A program made the translations under genes and the position numbers. A stretch of DNA of 64,000 nt from assembly GCF_958405895.1 (NCBI RefSeq), contig NZ_CATZAR010000003.1; one strand, given 5' to 3'. A model generated the notes under the pieces. It searched no databases. It was not told where the DNA came from and saw only the letters and a program-made list of their open reading frames with translations. Positions 43,223 to 51,284 of the stretch are shown one piece after another. How positions within the stretch are numbered: position 1 is the stretch's first letter; every line of letters starts with the position of its first letter. The stretch comes from Ralstonia thomasii (GTDB lineage Bacteria > Pseudomonadota > Gammaproteobacteria > Burkholderiales > Burkholderiaceae).

Positions 43223-44053
43223 TCAGGTGCAAGCCGTATTGGCTGCGTTGGCGATCTGCACGGCTTCCGGAATGGGCACCTTGGTCGCCATCGTCGCCTG
43301 GCCCGATTCAAACATCAGCAGCTCGCCCGGCGCGAATTGCGTCCAGACTTCGTTGTCGGTGAGCGGTGCGGTAGCGATGACAGCCACGCGATCGGCGGGC
43401 GTGGTGTATTTGGCGAAGTCGATCGTCATGTCGGCGTCGATCAAATGCGCCGTCGAGAACGGCCACTGCCGCACGATGTAATACAGCCGCGTTGAGCAAT
43501 GCGCGAACTGCGCCTGCCCGTTGCAGAGCAAGAAATTGAACACACCGTAGCGGGTGATTTCCTTGGTGATGTCGGACAGCGCGTAGAACAGCTCGTTAAG
43601 CGGTGGCTGCGACCCCGGAAAGCGCTTGCGCAGCGCCTGCATGATGAAACAGAAGGCGAGTTCGCTGTCGGTATCGCCCACGGGCTGGTAGACGCCCGAG
43701 AGAAACGGCGAGAAGTTCTTCAGGTCGCCGTTGTGCGCAAAGATCCAATGCCGGCCCCACAGCTCCCGCATGAACGGGTGGCAGTTTTCCAGCCGCACCG
43801 TGCCCTGCGTCGCCTTGCGGATGTGCGAGATGACGTTCTTGGACTTGATCGGGTAGCGCTTGACCAGTTCCGCCACCGGCGAGGTGCCGGCCGACTGATT
43901 GTCGATGAACAGGCGGCAGGCCTTGTCTTCGAAGAAGGCGACGCCAAAGCCGTCGGCATGGTGGTCGGTGACGCCACCGCGCGCGGCGAACCCGGTGAAC
44001 GAGAACGTCACATCGGTCGGTTCGGCGCAGTTCATGCCCAGCAGCTGGCACAT
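43223..44053 (-). CDS. Class II glutamine amidotransferase (YafJ-like)
   Basis: A 276-residue Ntn-type amidotransferase domain protein. The start MCQLLGMN puts the nucleophile cysteine at position 2, exposed after methionine removal; this fixes the start at 44053. Other motifs are HHADGFGVAFFEDKACRLF, the RKATQG segment and FAHNGDLKNFSPFLSG (near residues 99-114). There is no synthase domain, so it is a stand-alone hydrolase like YafJ/EgtC-type proteins; the acceptor substrate is unknown. It is divergent from glycerate kinase. Confidence 0.9.
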   Translation of the reverse strand: MCQLLGMNCAEPTDVTFSFTGFAARGGVTDHHADGFGVAFFEDKACRLFIDNQSAGTSPVAELVKRYPIKSKNVISHIRKATQGTVRLENCHPFMRELWGRHWIFAHNGDLKNFSPFLSGVYQPVGDTDSELAFCFIMQALRKRFPGSQPPLNELFYALSDITKEITRYGVFNFLLCNGQAQFAHCSTRLYYIVRQWPFSTAHLIDADMTIDFAKYTTPADRVAVIATAPLTDNEVWTQFAPGELLMFESGQATMATKVPIPEAVQIANAANTACT

Positions 44054-44211
44054 GGTAGGGGAAAAGTCGGATGCAATAAAATAACCATTATCCTGCCGGC
44101 TGCCGGGGGTGCCAAGCGCCTTCGTCTTCACGGCGCCGCGCCCCGCTGCCGGGCGTTGCGCACATGCCGCACGCCATCGCCTCCAGATTGCCCACACCGG
44201 ACGTCATTCCC

Positions 44212-45510
44212 ATGAAGCTCGACCGTACCGCCGCCCGCGCCCTGCTGCTGGAGAGTTACGCCGCCGCCGTGGGCGCGGCCGATCCGCTCAAGATCGTCGC
44301 TGACTTCCTCCCGCCACCGCATGCCGAAGGCAAGACACTGGTGGTTGGCGCCGGCAAGGCGGCTGCGTCGATGGCGCTGGCTGTCGAGCATGCCTATGCC
44401 GGCCGCGCACAGATCGAGGGCCTGGTCGTCACGCGTTATGCGCATGGCCTGCCGACCGAGCACATCCGCGTCATCGAGGCAGGGCACCCGGTGCCGGACG
44501 AGGCGGGCGAACAGGCGGCGCAGGAAATCCTGGATCGCGTTCGCGCGCTCACCGAGAACGACCGCCTGATCGTGCTCGTCTCGGGCGGCGGCTCCAGCCT
44601 GCTGTCGTTGCCCGCCGAGGGCATCCCGATGGGCGATCTGAAAGACGTGACGCGCGAGCTGCTGCGCTGCGGCGCTCCGATCACCGACATGAACATCGTG
44701 CGCAAGCATTTGTCGCGCATTCAAGGCGGGCGGCTTGCCGCCGCTTCACGCGCGCCGGCCACGACGCTGATCGTCTCCGACGTGGCGGGCGACGATCCAA
44801 GCGCCATTGCCAGCGGCCCGACCGTGCCGGATGCGAGCACCTACGCCGATGCGCTGGCCATCATCAAGCGTTGGGGCGCGCATATACCCGATACCGTGCG
44901 CGCGCACCTCGAACGTGGCGCACGCGGCGAGATTGCCGAAACGCCCAAACCCGGCGACGCCTGTTTTGCACGCGTGACCAACCACGTCATCGCCACTGCG
45001 CAACAGAGTTTGCAGGCCGGCGCGCAGGTATTTGCGACGCGCGGCATCCACACCGCCATCCTCGGCGACACGGTGACCGGCGAGGCGCGTGAGGTCGCCC
45101 AGGTGTACGGCGCGCTGGCGAGGCAGGTGCGCCAGCACTGCACGCCGTTTGTGGCGCCGGTGGCACTCATCTCCGGTGGCGAATGCACGGTGACGATTCC
45201 GCCGGGCCTGACCGGCGGCCGCGGCGGGCGCTGCGCGGAGTTCCTGCTCTCGCTCGGTGTCACGCTCGAAGACATGGGTGATATCTACGCACTGGCCGCC
45301 GATACAGACGGCATCGATGGATCGGAGGACAATGCGGGTGCGCTGCTTGACCCCGGCTCCATCGCGCGCGCCGCCGCCAAGGGCGTTGCCGCCCGCGCCG
45401 CGCTCGATGCACACGACGCCTACGGTTTCTTCGCTGCCGCCGATGACTTGATCGTCACCGGCCCGACGCGCACCAACGTCAACGACTACCGCGTCATCCT
45501 CATTCTCTGA
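44212..45510 (+). CDS. Glycerate 2-kinase (GckA/TtuD, MOFRL type)
   Basis: A 432-residue kinase phosphorylating glycerate to 2-phosphoglycerate. The start MKLDRTAARALLLESYAAAV fits the family; an in-frame ATG at 44164 is possible but adds an unrelated leader. Visible motifs are VVGAGKAAASMALAVE (about 47-62), VSGGGSSLLSLPAEGI (about 124-139), SDVAGDDPSAIASGPT and the C-terminal MOFRL region ALAADTDGIDGSEDNAGA. Such enzymes serve hydroxypyruvate, tartrate or glyoxylate pathways. Confidence 0.93.
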   Translation: MKLDRTAARALLLESYAAAVGAADPLKIVADFLPPPHAEGKTLVVGAGKAAASMALAVEHAYAGRAQIEGLVVTRYAHGLPTEHIRVIEAGHPVPDEAGEQAAQEILDRVRALTENDRLIVLVSGGGSSLLSLPAEGIPMGDLKDVTRELLRCGAPITDMNIVRKHLSRIQGGRLAAASRAPATTLIVSDVAGDDPSAIASGPTVPDASTYADALAIIKRWGAHIPDTVRAHLERGARGEIAETPKPGDACFARVTNHVIATAQQSLQAGAQVFATRGIHTAILGDTVTGEAREVAQVYGALARQVRQHCTPFVAPVALISGGECTVTIPPGLTGGRGGRCAEFLLSLGVTLEDMGDIYALAADTDGIDGSEDNAGALLDPGSIARAAAKGVAARAALDAHDAYGFFAAADDLIVTGPTRTNVNDYRVILIL

Positions 45511-45543
45511 TTCACGTTTTTGCCGACCGCTTTCGCACGCACC

Positions 45544-46578
45544 ATGACCGACACTCTTACGATCGTCCGCCCCGATGACTGGCACCTGCACCTGCGCGAC
45601 GGCGATGCGCTCGCCGATGTGGTGGGCGACACCGCGCGCCAGTTCGGCCGGGCGATCATCATGCCTAACCTCAAGCCGCCGGTGACCACCACCGCCCAGG
45701 CACGCGCCTACCGCGAGCGCATTCTCGCCGCGTTGCCCGCAGGCACGCAGTTCGAGCCGCTGATGACGCTGTACCTGACCGACAACACTTCGCCTGAGGT
45801 CATCCGGGAGGCCCGCGCCAGCGGTTTCATCCATGGCGTGAAGCTGTATCCGGCCGGTGCCACCACCAACAGCGATGCCGGCGTGACCGACCTGCGCCGC
45901 TGCGCCAAGACGCTCGAAGCGATGCAGGAAGTCGGCATGCCGCTGCTCGTGCACGGCGAGGTGACGGACCCGACCGTCGACATCTTCGATCGCGAGGCGG
46001 TCTTCATCGACACCGTGATGCTACCGCTGCGCCGCGATTTCCCCGCGCTCAAGGTCGTGTTCGAGCACATCACCACCAAGCATGCCGCCGAATACGTGCG
46101 CGATGCGGAAGGCCCGGTTGGCGCAACCATCACCGCGCATCATCTGCTGTACAACCGCAATGCGCTGTTCGTCGGCGGCATCCGCCCGCATTACTACTGC
46201 CTGCCGGTGCTCAAGCGTGAAACGCACCGCCTGGCGCTGGTGGCAGCGGCCACCTCGGGCCACCCGCGCTTCTTCCTCGGTACCGACAGCGCACCGCACG
46301 CCAAGGGTGTGAAGGAACACGCTTGCGGCTGCGCCGGCTGCTACACCGCGCTGCACGCGATGGAGCTGTACGCCGAGGCCTTTGAAGACGCCAACGCGCT
46401 CGACAAGCTCGAAGGTTTCGCGAGCCTCCACGGGCCGGACTTCTACGGCCTGCCGCGCAACGCCGGCACGCTCACGCTTACGCGCTCGCAATGGCAGCTT
46501 CCCGCCGAAGTCCCGTTTGGCGAGCAGACGCTGGTGCCGTTGCGTGGCGGCGAGATGCTGCGCTGGAAGTCTGTCTGA
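45544..46578 (+). CDS. pyrC: Dihydroorotase PyrC
   Basis: A 344-residue zinc amidohydrolase of pyrimidine synthesis, cyclising N-carbamoyl-aspartate. The zinc ligands H14 and H16 are in DDWHLHLRDGD. The carbamylated lysine is K100 in HGVKLYPAGATTNSDAGV. LLVHGEVTDP and FEHITTK carry further histidine ligands, and GTDSAPHAKGVKE contains the catalytic aspartate. I start at the ATG at 45544; an ATG 24 bases upstream is less likely. The DUF3025 gene follows with no gap. Confidence 0.96.
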   Translation: MTDTLTIVRPDDWHLHLRDGDALADVVGDTARQFGRAIIMPNLKPPVTTTAQARAYRERILAALPAGTQFEPLMTLYLTDNTSPEVIREARASGFIHGVKLYPAGATTNSDAGVTDLRRCAKTLEAMQEVGMPLLVHGEVTDPTVDIFDREAVFIDTVMLPLRRDFPALKVVFEHITTKHAAEYVRDAEGPVGATITAHHLLYNRNALFVGGIRPHYYCLPVLKRETHRLALVAAATSGHPRFFLGTDSAPHAKGVKEHACGCAGCYTALHAMELYAEAFEDANALDKLEGFASLHGPDFYGLPRNAGTLTLTRSQWQLPAEVPFGEQTLVPLRGGEMLRWKSV

Positions 46579-46579
46579 G

Positions 46580-47383
46580 TTGGTGGCCGCTGATCTCGGT
46601 GCGATCGACTGGGGCCATCCGGCGTTCGCACCGCTCGCTGCAGTCGGCGCGCCGCTCGCAGACGCTATCGCGCGCGGCGCCGATCTTCGAGACGCACTGA
46701 ATGCACAGCCGGCGGCTCAAGCGATCCGCACGTGCAGCGGCCATGCCGTGCGCTTCGTCCCGCAAGATGCACTGCCGGCCGGCACCGCTTATGAAGCAAA
46801 CATCGCCGCCACCGGCGAGGTGCCGACGCGGGACAATCTCCACGACTTTTTCAACGCCCTGATCTGGCTGCATTGGCCGCGTGCCAAAGCGGCGCTCAAC
46901 GCGCGTCAGGCGCGGGCGATTACGCAGGACGGGATTGGCACGGCACGCGGCACCGTCCGCGATGCCGCCACGTTGTTCGACGAAAACGCCCTGATCTTCC
47001 TGCACACCCAAGACGCGCCGGAGCGCTATTTGACCGGGTTCGACTGGCGCGGCTTGTTCGTCGAGGGCAGGGCAACGTGGGGCGCCACGTGCGCGGTTCT
47101 GCCGTTCGGCCATGCGGTATTGGAAAAGCTGGTCGCGCCTTACAAGTCGATCACGGCCCATGCGTGGCCGGTGCGCGTGGCTGCGTTGCCGGCGGAGCGC
47201 CCCTCGCTCGACGCTGCACTGGCCGAGACGCTGCTGCACGCCGATCTCGCGCCCCGCCATTTCCGCCCGTTGCCCGTCATGGGTATACCCGGTTGGTGCA
47301 ATGCCAATGAAGACGCCGGCTTCTATCTGGATACGACGGTCTTTCGGCTCGGCCGGCGGCGCTTCGTACCTGAACAGTGCTAG
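46580..47383 (+). CDS. DUF3025 domain protein
   Basis: A 267-residue protein of the DUF3025 family, with NLHDFFNALIWLHWPRAKAA (near residues 88-107) and a C-terminal GFYLDTTVFRLGRRRFVP. No catalytic motif is known. The frame overlaps pyrC upstream, but true sequence seems to begin at LSELVAADLGAIDWGHPAFA. No ATG is available there; I use the TTG at 46580, ten bases after GGAAG. A GTG at 46583 is equally possible. The TAG stop is part of the rnpB -10 element. Confidence 0.8.
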   Translation: MVAADLGAIDWGHPAFAPLAAVGAPLADAIARGADLRDALNAQPAAQAIRTCSGHAVRFVPQDALPAGTAYEANIAATGEVPTRDNLHDFFNALIWLHWPRAKAALNARQARAITQDGIGTARGTVRDAATLFDENALIFLHTQDAPERYLTGFDWRGLFVEGRATWGATCAVLPFGHAVLEKLVAPYKSITAHAWPVRVAALPAERPSLDAALAETLLHADLAPRHFRPLPVMGIPGWCNANEDAGFYLDTTVFRLGRRRFVPEQC

Positions 47384-47386
47384 ACT
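47378..47386 (+). promoter_or_regulatory. rnpB extended -10 promoter element
   Basis: TGCTAGACT, an extended -10 (TGn-TAGACT), ends ten bases before the expected RNase P RNA 5' end at 47397. It overlaps the DUF3025 stop codon. No consensus -35 is present. Confidence 0.5.
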
Positions 47387-47396
47387 CGCGCCTCGC

Positions 47397-47738
47397 GAAG
47401 CGGACCAGACAACCGCTGCTTTCGCCGCCTCGTGCGAGCGGAAGGGGAGGAAAGTCCGGACTCCATAGAGCAGGGTGATGGCTAACGACCATCCACGGTG
47501 ACGTGCGGAATAGGGCCACAGAGACGAGTCTTCGCCCGGGCTTCGGCCAGGGCGAAGGGTGAAACGCGGTAACCTCCACCCGGAGCAATCCCAAGTAAGC
47601 AGGCGATGAAGCGGCTCGCTGAGTCTGCGGGTAGGGAGCTTGAGCCGGCTGGCAACAGCCGGTCTAGAGGAATGGTTGTCACGCCGCTGGTTTCGGCCAC
47701 GCGGCGCACAGAATCCGGCTTATCGGTCCGCTTCGCTT
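47397..47738 (+). ncRNA. rnpB: RNase P RNA, class A
   Basis: The catalytic RNA of RNase P, which matures tRNA 5' ends. The 5' end GAAGCGGACCAGACAACCG pairs with the 3' GGTCCGCTTC (47725-47734), forming P1. The universally conserved blocks are present in order: GAGGAAAGTCCGGACTCCAT with AGAGCAGGGTG; GGTAACCTCCACCCGGAGCA; GAGCTTGAGCCGGCTGGCAA then TCTAGAGGAATGGTTGTCAC; and ACAGAATCCGGCTTATCGGT. Length about 342 nt fits bacterial type A. The 3' boundary is set by analogy with Escherichia and may shift by a few bases. It is convergent with the OsmC gene, only 5 bases away. Confidence 0.96.
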
Positions 47739-47743
47739 CTTAT

Positions 47744-48190
47744 TTATTCCGATGCCGTCGGCTGGGTGGCCAGGTCCACCAGTTCCAACGAGTGCGTGAT
47801 CTCGGCCGTCTTGGCCAGCATGATCGACGCCGAGCAGTACTTCTCGTGCGACAGCTGCACGGCACGCTCTACCGTTTCCCGCTTCAGGTTGCGTCCCGTC
47901 ACCGTGAAGGTGAAGTGGATGCGCGTGAAGACCTTCGGATCGGTCTCGGCGCGGTCGGCGTGCAGCTTGACGCTGCAGCCTTGCACGTCCTGGCGACCCC
48001 GCTTAAGGATCAGCACCACGTCATAGGCGGTGCAGCCACCGGTGCCCAGTAAGACCATTTCCATCGGGCGCGGTGCGAGGTTGCGGCCACCGCCGTCCGG
48101 GGCCCCATCCATCGTGACGAGGTGGCCGCTGCCGGTTTCCGCCAAAAAGGCCATGCCATCCGGGCCGGTCCAGCTCACAGTGCAATCCAT
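47744..48190 (-). CDS. OsmC family protein, YhfA-like
   Basis: A 148-residue OsmC-fold protein closely resembling Escherichia YhfA. Conserved phrases are PRPMEMVLLGTGGCTAYDVV, LKRGRQDVQGCSVKL (C in each phrase) and RAVQLSHEKYCSASIMLAK. OsmC proteins are thiol peroxidases, but YhfA's activity is not established. I start at the ATG at 48190 (MDCTVSWTGPDGMAFLAETG); the frame is open upstream without family match. A TACAAT on the minus strand at 48237-48242 may be its -10. Confidence 0.9.
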   Translation of the reverse strand: MDCTVSWTGPDGMAFLAETGSGHLVTMDGAPDGGGRNLAPRPMEMVLLGTGGCTAYDVVLILKRGRQDVQGCSVKLHADRAETDPKVFTRIHFTFTVTGRNLKRETVERAVQLSHEKYCSASIMLAKTAEITHSLELVDLATQPTASE

Positions 48191-48459
48191 GTCCAATCCT
48201 TGTGCAGAGGGTCGGCCAGCGCCGACGAAAAGCCACATTGTAGCCATCGGCCCTCGCCTGCGTTGGCCCCCTAGGGTGAACGCGGCTTGACAGTGATGCC
48301 CGTGCGAAAAGGTGCAACCCGCGACTTCTGCACCGAAATCGCGCCGAAATTGGAGGAATATCTCTAGTGAACAGCAATCTGCTTCGCAGGAAATGAACGC
48401 AAGGTATTGATGCATATAGGAATTTGCCTGTTTTCCCTGATCTCATTTGCTTTTCACAT

Positions 48460-48478
48460 TACGAAATTAGATTTCGTA
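48460..48478. promoter_or_regulatory. Perfect dyad upstream of the candidate small RNA promoter
   Basis: TACGAAAT-TAG-ATTTCGTA, two perfect 8-bp arms, with further outer complementarity CAC (48455-48457) and GTG (48479-48481). It ends 12 bases before the -35 at 48491, a typical activator or repressor position. It could also serve the divergent osmC gene. Confidence 0.55.
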
Positions 48479-48490
48479 GTGCAAATTGTC

Positions 48491-48518
48491 TTGCGCATGC
48501 CCCAGAAATGGGTATAAT
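48491..48518 (+). promoter_or_regulatory. Sigma-70 promoter of the candidate small RNA
   Basis: -35 TTGCGC (48491-48496), 16-base spacer, perfect -10 TATAAT (48513-48518). This is one of the best promoter matches in the window. Confidence 0.7.
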
Positions 48519-48524
48519 TCGCAC

Positions 48525-48636
48525 CATTGGATCGGCTGATGCGGTGCAACCCACCAAGTCAACGATCAGCAGGTGTCTCCTCCACCCTCCTCCTTTGGTG
48601 GATTCAAACCCAAGCTTGATGGCTTGGGTTTTTTTT
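48525..48636 (+). ncRNA. Candidate small RNA with CU-rich loops
   Basis: A short transcript is predicted between the TATAAT promoter and a strong terminator. CCACCAA (48551-48557) pairs with TTGGTGG (48595-48601), enclosing GTGTCTCCTCCACCCTCCTC (48573-48592). This pyrimidine segment is complementary to Shine-Dalgarno sequences. GCTGAT (48535-48540) can pair with ATCAGC (48565-48570), giving a pseudoknot or an alternative fold. The 3' end is AACCCAAGC / GCTTGGGTT plus T8. No open reading frame with a ribosome site is apparent. A 5' leader attenuator for rplM is an alternative reading, though a separate rplM promoter follows. Confidence 0.6.
48607..48636 (+). terminator. Terminator of the candidate small RNA
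   Basis: A perfect 9-bp stem AACCCAAGC / GCTTGGGTT with loop TTGATG, followed by an 8-base T-tract. Confidence 0.92.
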
Positions 48637-48665
48637 CGTCCACTCGACTCGAGCGCCCCTTTTTC

Positions 48666-48695
48666 TTGTGTCAAGAGGTCTGCGCGGGGTACAAT
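48666..48695 (+). promoter_or_regulatory. Putative rplM-rpsI promoter
   Basis: -35 TTGTGT (48666-48671), 18-base spacer, -10 TACAAT (48690-48695). It lies downstream of the terminator, so rplM-rpsI has its own start. Confidence 0.55.
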
Positions 48696-48701
48696 CGAAA
48701 T

Positions 48702-48889
48702 CTTTTCCGGATTGCCCGCGGAAAAAAAATCCAGAGAGCCCGCACCAACAAGCGGGAAGGCGGGCCGGCGATGACCTCGCATGGGGTTGCGCAGGCGTCC
48801 GCAAGACGATCCGTTCGTGAGCAGTCTGAACGCAAGTTCTCGGCGCGATACGGGTCCACTCGGGCACTGACTCAATATTTGGAAAAATC
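48702..48889 (+). promoter_or_regulatory. Long 5' leader of rplM-rpsI
   Basis: About 188 nt from the expected start to the rplM ATG. GCCCGC (48738-48743) can pair with either GCGGG (48752-48756) or GCGGGC (48760-48765), two mutually exclusive hairpins. Ribosomal protein leaders often carry autoregulatory structures; whether this one binds L13 is not known. Confidence 0.4.
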
Positions 48890-49318
48890 ATGAAGACCTT
48901 TTCCGCAAAGCCCCATGAGGTGAAGCGCGATTGGTACGTGATTGACGCGACGGACAAGGTCCTCGGGCGTGTCGCCAGCGAAGTGGCACACCGACTGCGC
49001 GGCAAGCACAAGCCCGAATTCACTCCGCACGTCGATACCGGCGATTTCATCATCGTCATCAACGCAGCCAAGCTGCGTGTGACGGGCGCCAAGACGACCG
49101 ACAAGAAGTACTATCGCCACTCGGGTTACCCGGGCGGTATCTATGAAACGACGTTTGGCAAGATGCAGCAGCGTTTCCCGGGCCGCGCCCTGGAGAAGGC
49201 TGTGAAGGGCATGCTGCCGAAGGGTCCGCTGGGCTACGCGATGATCAAGAAGCTGAAGGTTTACGCCGAAGGCTCGCATCCGCACGAAGCTCAGCAGCCG
49301 AAAGCGCTGGAAATCTAA
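48890..49318 (+). CDS. rplM: 50S ribosomal protein L13
   Basis: A 142-residue large-subunit protein. MKTFSAKPHEVKRDWYVIDA and KYYRHSGYPGGIYETTFGKM are L13 signatures, with AVKGMLPKGPLGYAMIKKLK near the C-terminus. GGAAA precedes the ATG. It is followed 12 bases later by rpsI, the conserved L13-S9 operon. Confidence 0.98.
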   Translation: MKTFSAKPHEVKRDWYVIDATDKVLGRVASEVAHRLRGKHKPEFTPHVDTGDFIIVINAAKLRVTGAKTTDKKYYRHSGYPGGIYETTFGKMQQRFPGRALEKAVKGMLPKGPLGYAMIKKLKVYAEGSHPHEAQQPKALEI

Positions 49319-49330
49319 GGGGCCTAATCC

Positions 49331-49723
49331 ATGATCGGAAACTGGAACTATGGCACCGGCCGCCGCAAGAGCGCTGTGGCACGTGTCTTCATCAAGTCCG
49401 GCAAGGGCGACATCATCGTCAACGGCAAGGCCATCAACGAGTACTTCGCTCGTGAAACCTCGCTGATGATCGTGCGTCAGCCGCTGGAACTGACCAACCA
49501 CGCAGCTACGTTCGACATCAAGGTGAACGTGGTCGGCGGCGGTGAAACCGGCCAAGCCGGTGCTGTGCGTCACGGCATCACTCGCGCCCTGATCGATTAC
49601 GATGCGACGCTCAAGCCCGCCCTGTCGAAGGCCGGTCTGGTGACGCGCGATGCACGTGAAGTCGAACGTAAGAAGGTTGGTCTGCGCAAGGCCCGCCGCG
49701 CCAAGCAGTTCTCGAAGCGTTAA
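49331..49723 (+). CDS. rpsI: 30S ribosomal protein S9
   Basis: A 130-residue small-subunit protein. It opens [20 protein letters not shown] and ends with the invariant basic tail [11 protein letters not shown], whose last arginine contacts the P-site tRNA anticodon. GGGGQ-like phrase [20 protein letters not shown] is present. It is the second gene of rplM-rpsI and is followed by a strong terminator. Confidence 0.98.
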
Positions 49724-49744
49724 TCCGCTTCCTGCTGCTTCAGC

Positions 49745-49774
49745 AAAAAACCACACCCTCGGGTGTGGTTTTTT
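49745..49774 (+). terminator. Rho-independent terminator after rpsI
   Basis: Arms AAAAAACCACACC / GGTGTGGTTTTTT around a CCTCGG loop. The T-run follows directly, so it is an efficient terminator. Confidence 0.94.
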
Positions 49775-49954
49775 GTTTTGGAGCGTTCGAACCAAACAGT
49801 GTGATGTTTTCGGCGCCTTGCTTACCCTTTGCAACAGCTCCGACATGTCCGCAGGACTACAATTCACATCTCGTTAGCGTTCGCCCCGTATGATGCAATC
49901 CGCTATTTCTACTAATCCGATTCTGATTCGTAACGCGGGTCAGGAGGCGGGCGC

Positions 49955-50710
49955 ATGAAGGCGCGTCGCTTGTTGCGCCGCGCTTCCGTGCTCGCTCCGA
50001 ACGTCACAGTACGTTCGCGTCTGCCTTGGCCGGTGACGGTGTTGCTGGTTGCAGTGGTACTTGGGCTTGCGGCCGCAGCGGCGCTGTGGGCCTTCGAGGA
50101 AGGGCGCCGTCTGACCGGTCCGCACGACGCCGATTTGCGTGCAATGAACCGCGAGCTGACCGCCAGGCTGGCCGCCGTGCAGGCCGAACGCGATAAGCTT
50201 TCTGCATCCGCCGGCACCGTGGATGCCCGTCTGGGTATCGCTGAAGGCGCTCAGGCGCAAATGGCCGAGCAACTCAAGGCGCTGGAAACCGAAAACGCGC
50301 AGTTGAAGGAAGATCTGGCTTTCTTTGACAGCCTGTTGCCCGCGCCCACCAATTCCGCGGGCATTTACGTGCGCAGCTTCCGCATCGCGCCGGACGAGGC
50401 GCAACCGACGCGCATGCGGTTCCGCGTTCTGTTGATGCAGGGCGGGGGCAAGGCGTTCGCACCCGTCTCCGAATTCGAGGGGCAATTGGCGCTCACGCTC
50501 AACGTGGTGCAGGCTGGCAAACCTGCTACGATCAATTTCCCGGGCGCTGCGGCCAGCGGATCACCCCCCACCAGCGCCCGCGTCAAGCTCACGCACTACC
50601 AGCGCCTCGAGGGCTGGGTGGACGTGCCCCCTGGCACCACGGTGCAGTCGGTGATGGTGAAAGTGCTGCAGAACGGCAAGATCAAAGCGAGCCAGAGTTT
50701 TTCCATCTGA
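49955..50710 (+). CDS. DUF6776 family membrane protein
   Basis: A 251-residue protein with one membrane helix at about 25-48 (WPVTVLLVAVVLGLAAAAAL) after a basic N-terminus. A coiled coil follows at about 58-118, ending LKALETENAQLKEDLAFFDS. The C-terminal beta-rich domain includes RMRFRVLLMQGGGKAFAPVS and KLTHYQRLEGWVDVPPGTTV. The architecture resembles the DUF6776 group found beside bactofilin in betaproteobacteria. AGGAGG precedes the ATG. A membrane-anchored partner of bactofilin is a plausible inference. Confidence 0.8.
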   Translation: MKARRLLRRASVLAPNVTVRSRLPWPVTVLLVAVVLGLAAAAALWAFEEGRRLTGPHDADLRAMNRELTARLAAVQAERDKLSASAGTVDARLGIAEGAQAQMAEQLKALETENAQLKEDLAFFDSLLPAPTNSAGIYVRSFRIAPDEAQPTRMRFRVLLMQGGGKAFAPVSEFEGQLALTLNVVQAGKPATINFPGAAASGSPPTSARVKLTHYQRLEGWVDVPPGTTVQSVMVKVLQNGKIKASQSFSI

Positions 50711-50753
50711 CGGGCATTGTCCTGTCGAGGATCTGTACACAGAGGAGTCGACG

Positions 50754-51158
50754 ATGCTGTTTGGCAAAAAGAAAGGGCTGGCGATTGAAACGCTACTGGG
50801 GGCCCGTACCAAGCTGGAGGGGGATCTGCGCTTTTCGGGCGGTCTGCGGATCGACGGCGAGATCAAGGGCAACATTTACGGCGATCCGGACAAGCCAAGC
50901 ATGCTGGTGATTACCGACAGCGCACGCGTTGAGGGCGAAGTGCATGTTGGGCACCTGATCCTGAACGGCACGGTCGTTGGCCCCGTGCACGTGGCAGAAC
51001 TGTTGGAGCTGCAGCCGAAGGCGCGTATCGAAGGCAACGTCCAATATGCAGCGCTGGAAATGCACCAAGGTGCCGTTGTTATGGGCACGTTGACGCACGC
51101 GACGCCTGGCGATGTGAAGTTGCTGCCCAATCTCAAGCTGGCGTCCAACCAGGATTGA
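50754..51158 (+). CDS. Bactofilin (polymer-forming cytoskeletal protein)
   Basis: A 134-residue bactofilin. The right-handed beta-helix core runs from about residue 12 to 120, with IETLLGARTKLEGDLRFSGG, LRIDGEIKGNIYGD and VEGEVHVGHLILNGTVVGPV showing the periodic glycine and hydrophobic pattern. Bactofilins self-assemble into nucleotide-independent filaments that shape cells or place proteins. The gene follows the DUF6776 gene by 43 bases with GAGGAG upstream of the start. Confidence 0.93.
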   Translation: MLFGKKKGLAIETLLGARTKLEGDLRFSGGLRIDGEIKGNIYGDPDKPSMLVITDSARVEGEVHVGHLILNGTVVGPVHVAELLELQPKARIEGNVQYAALEMHQGAVVMGTLTHATPGDVKLLPNLKLASNQD

Positions 51159-51284
51159 TCACATCCCGCGCCGGCCGTTGCTGGCGCACCGCACAATGCC
51201 CACTTGAAACGCGGGGCTTCGGCACGATTTGCAGCTTGCGCTTAAAATACAGGCAAGTTTCAGACGTTCCCACAGGAGATTTTC

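Larger units (their letters stand above)
48191..48889 (+). other. Regulatory intergenic region between osmC and rplM
   Basis: 699 bases without a protein gene. From left to right: the osmC upstream region; an AT-rich stretch (about 48360-48490) with a perfect dyad; a strong promoter; about 110 nt ending in a terminator; a second promoter; and a long rplM leader. These parts are listed separately. Confidence 0.7.

Noticed and set aside
46382..46579. N-terminal extension of the DUF3025 protein inside pyrC
   Set aside because: The translated stretch is Arg/Ser/Thr-rich frame-shifted pyrC sequence, not protein-like.
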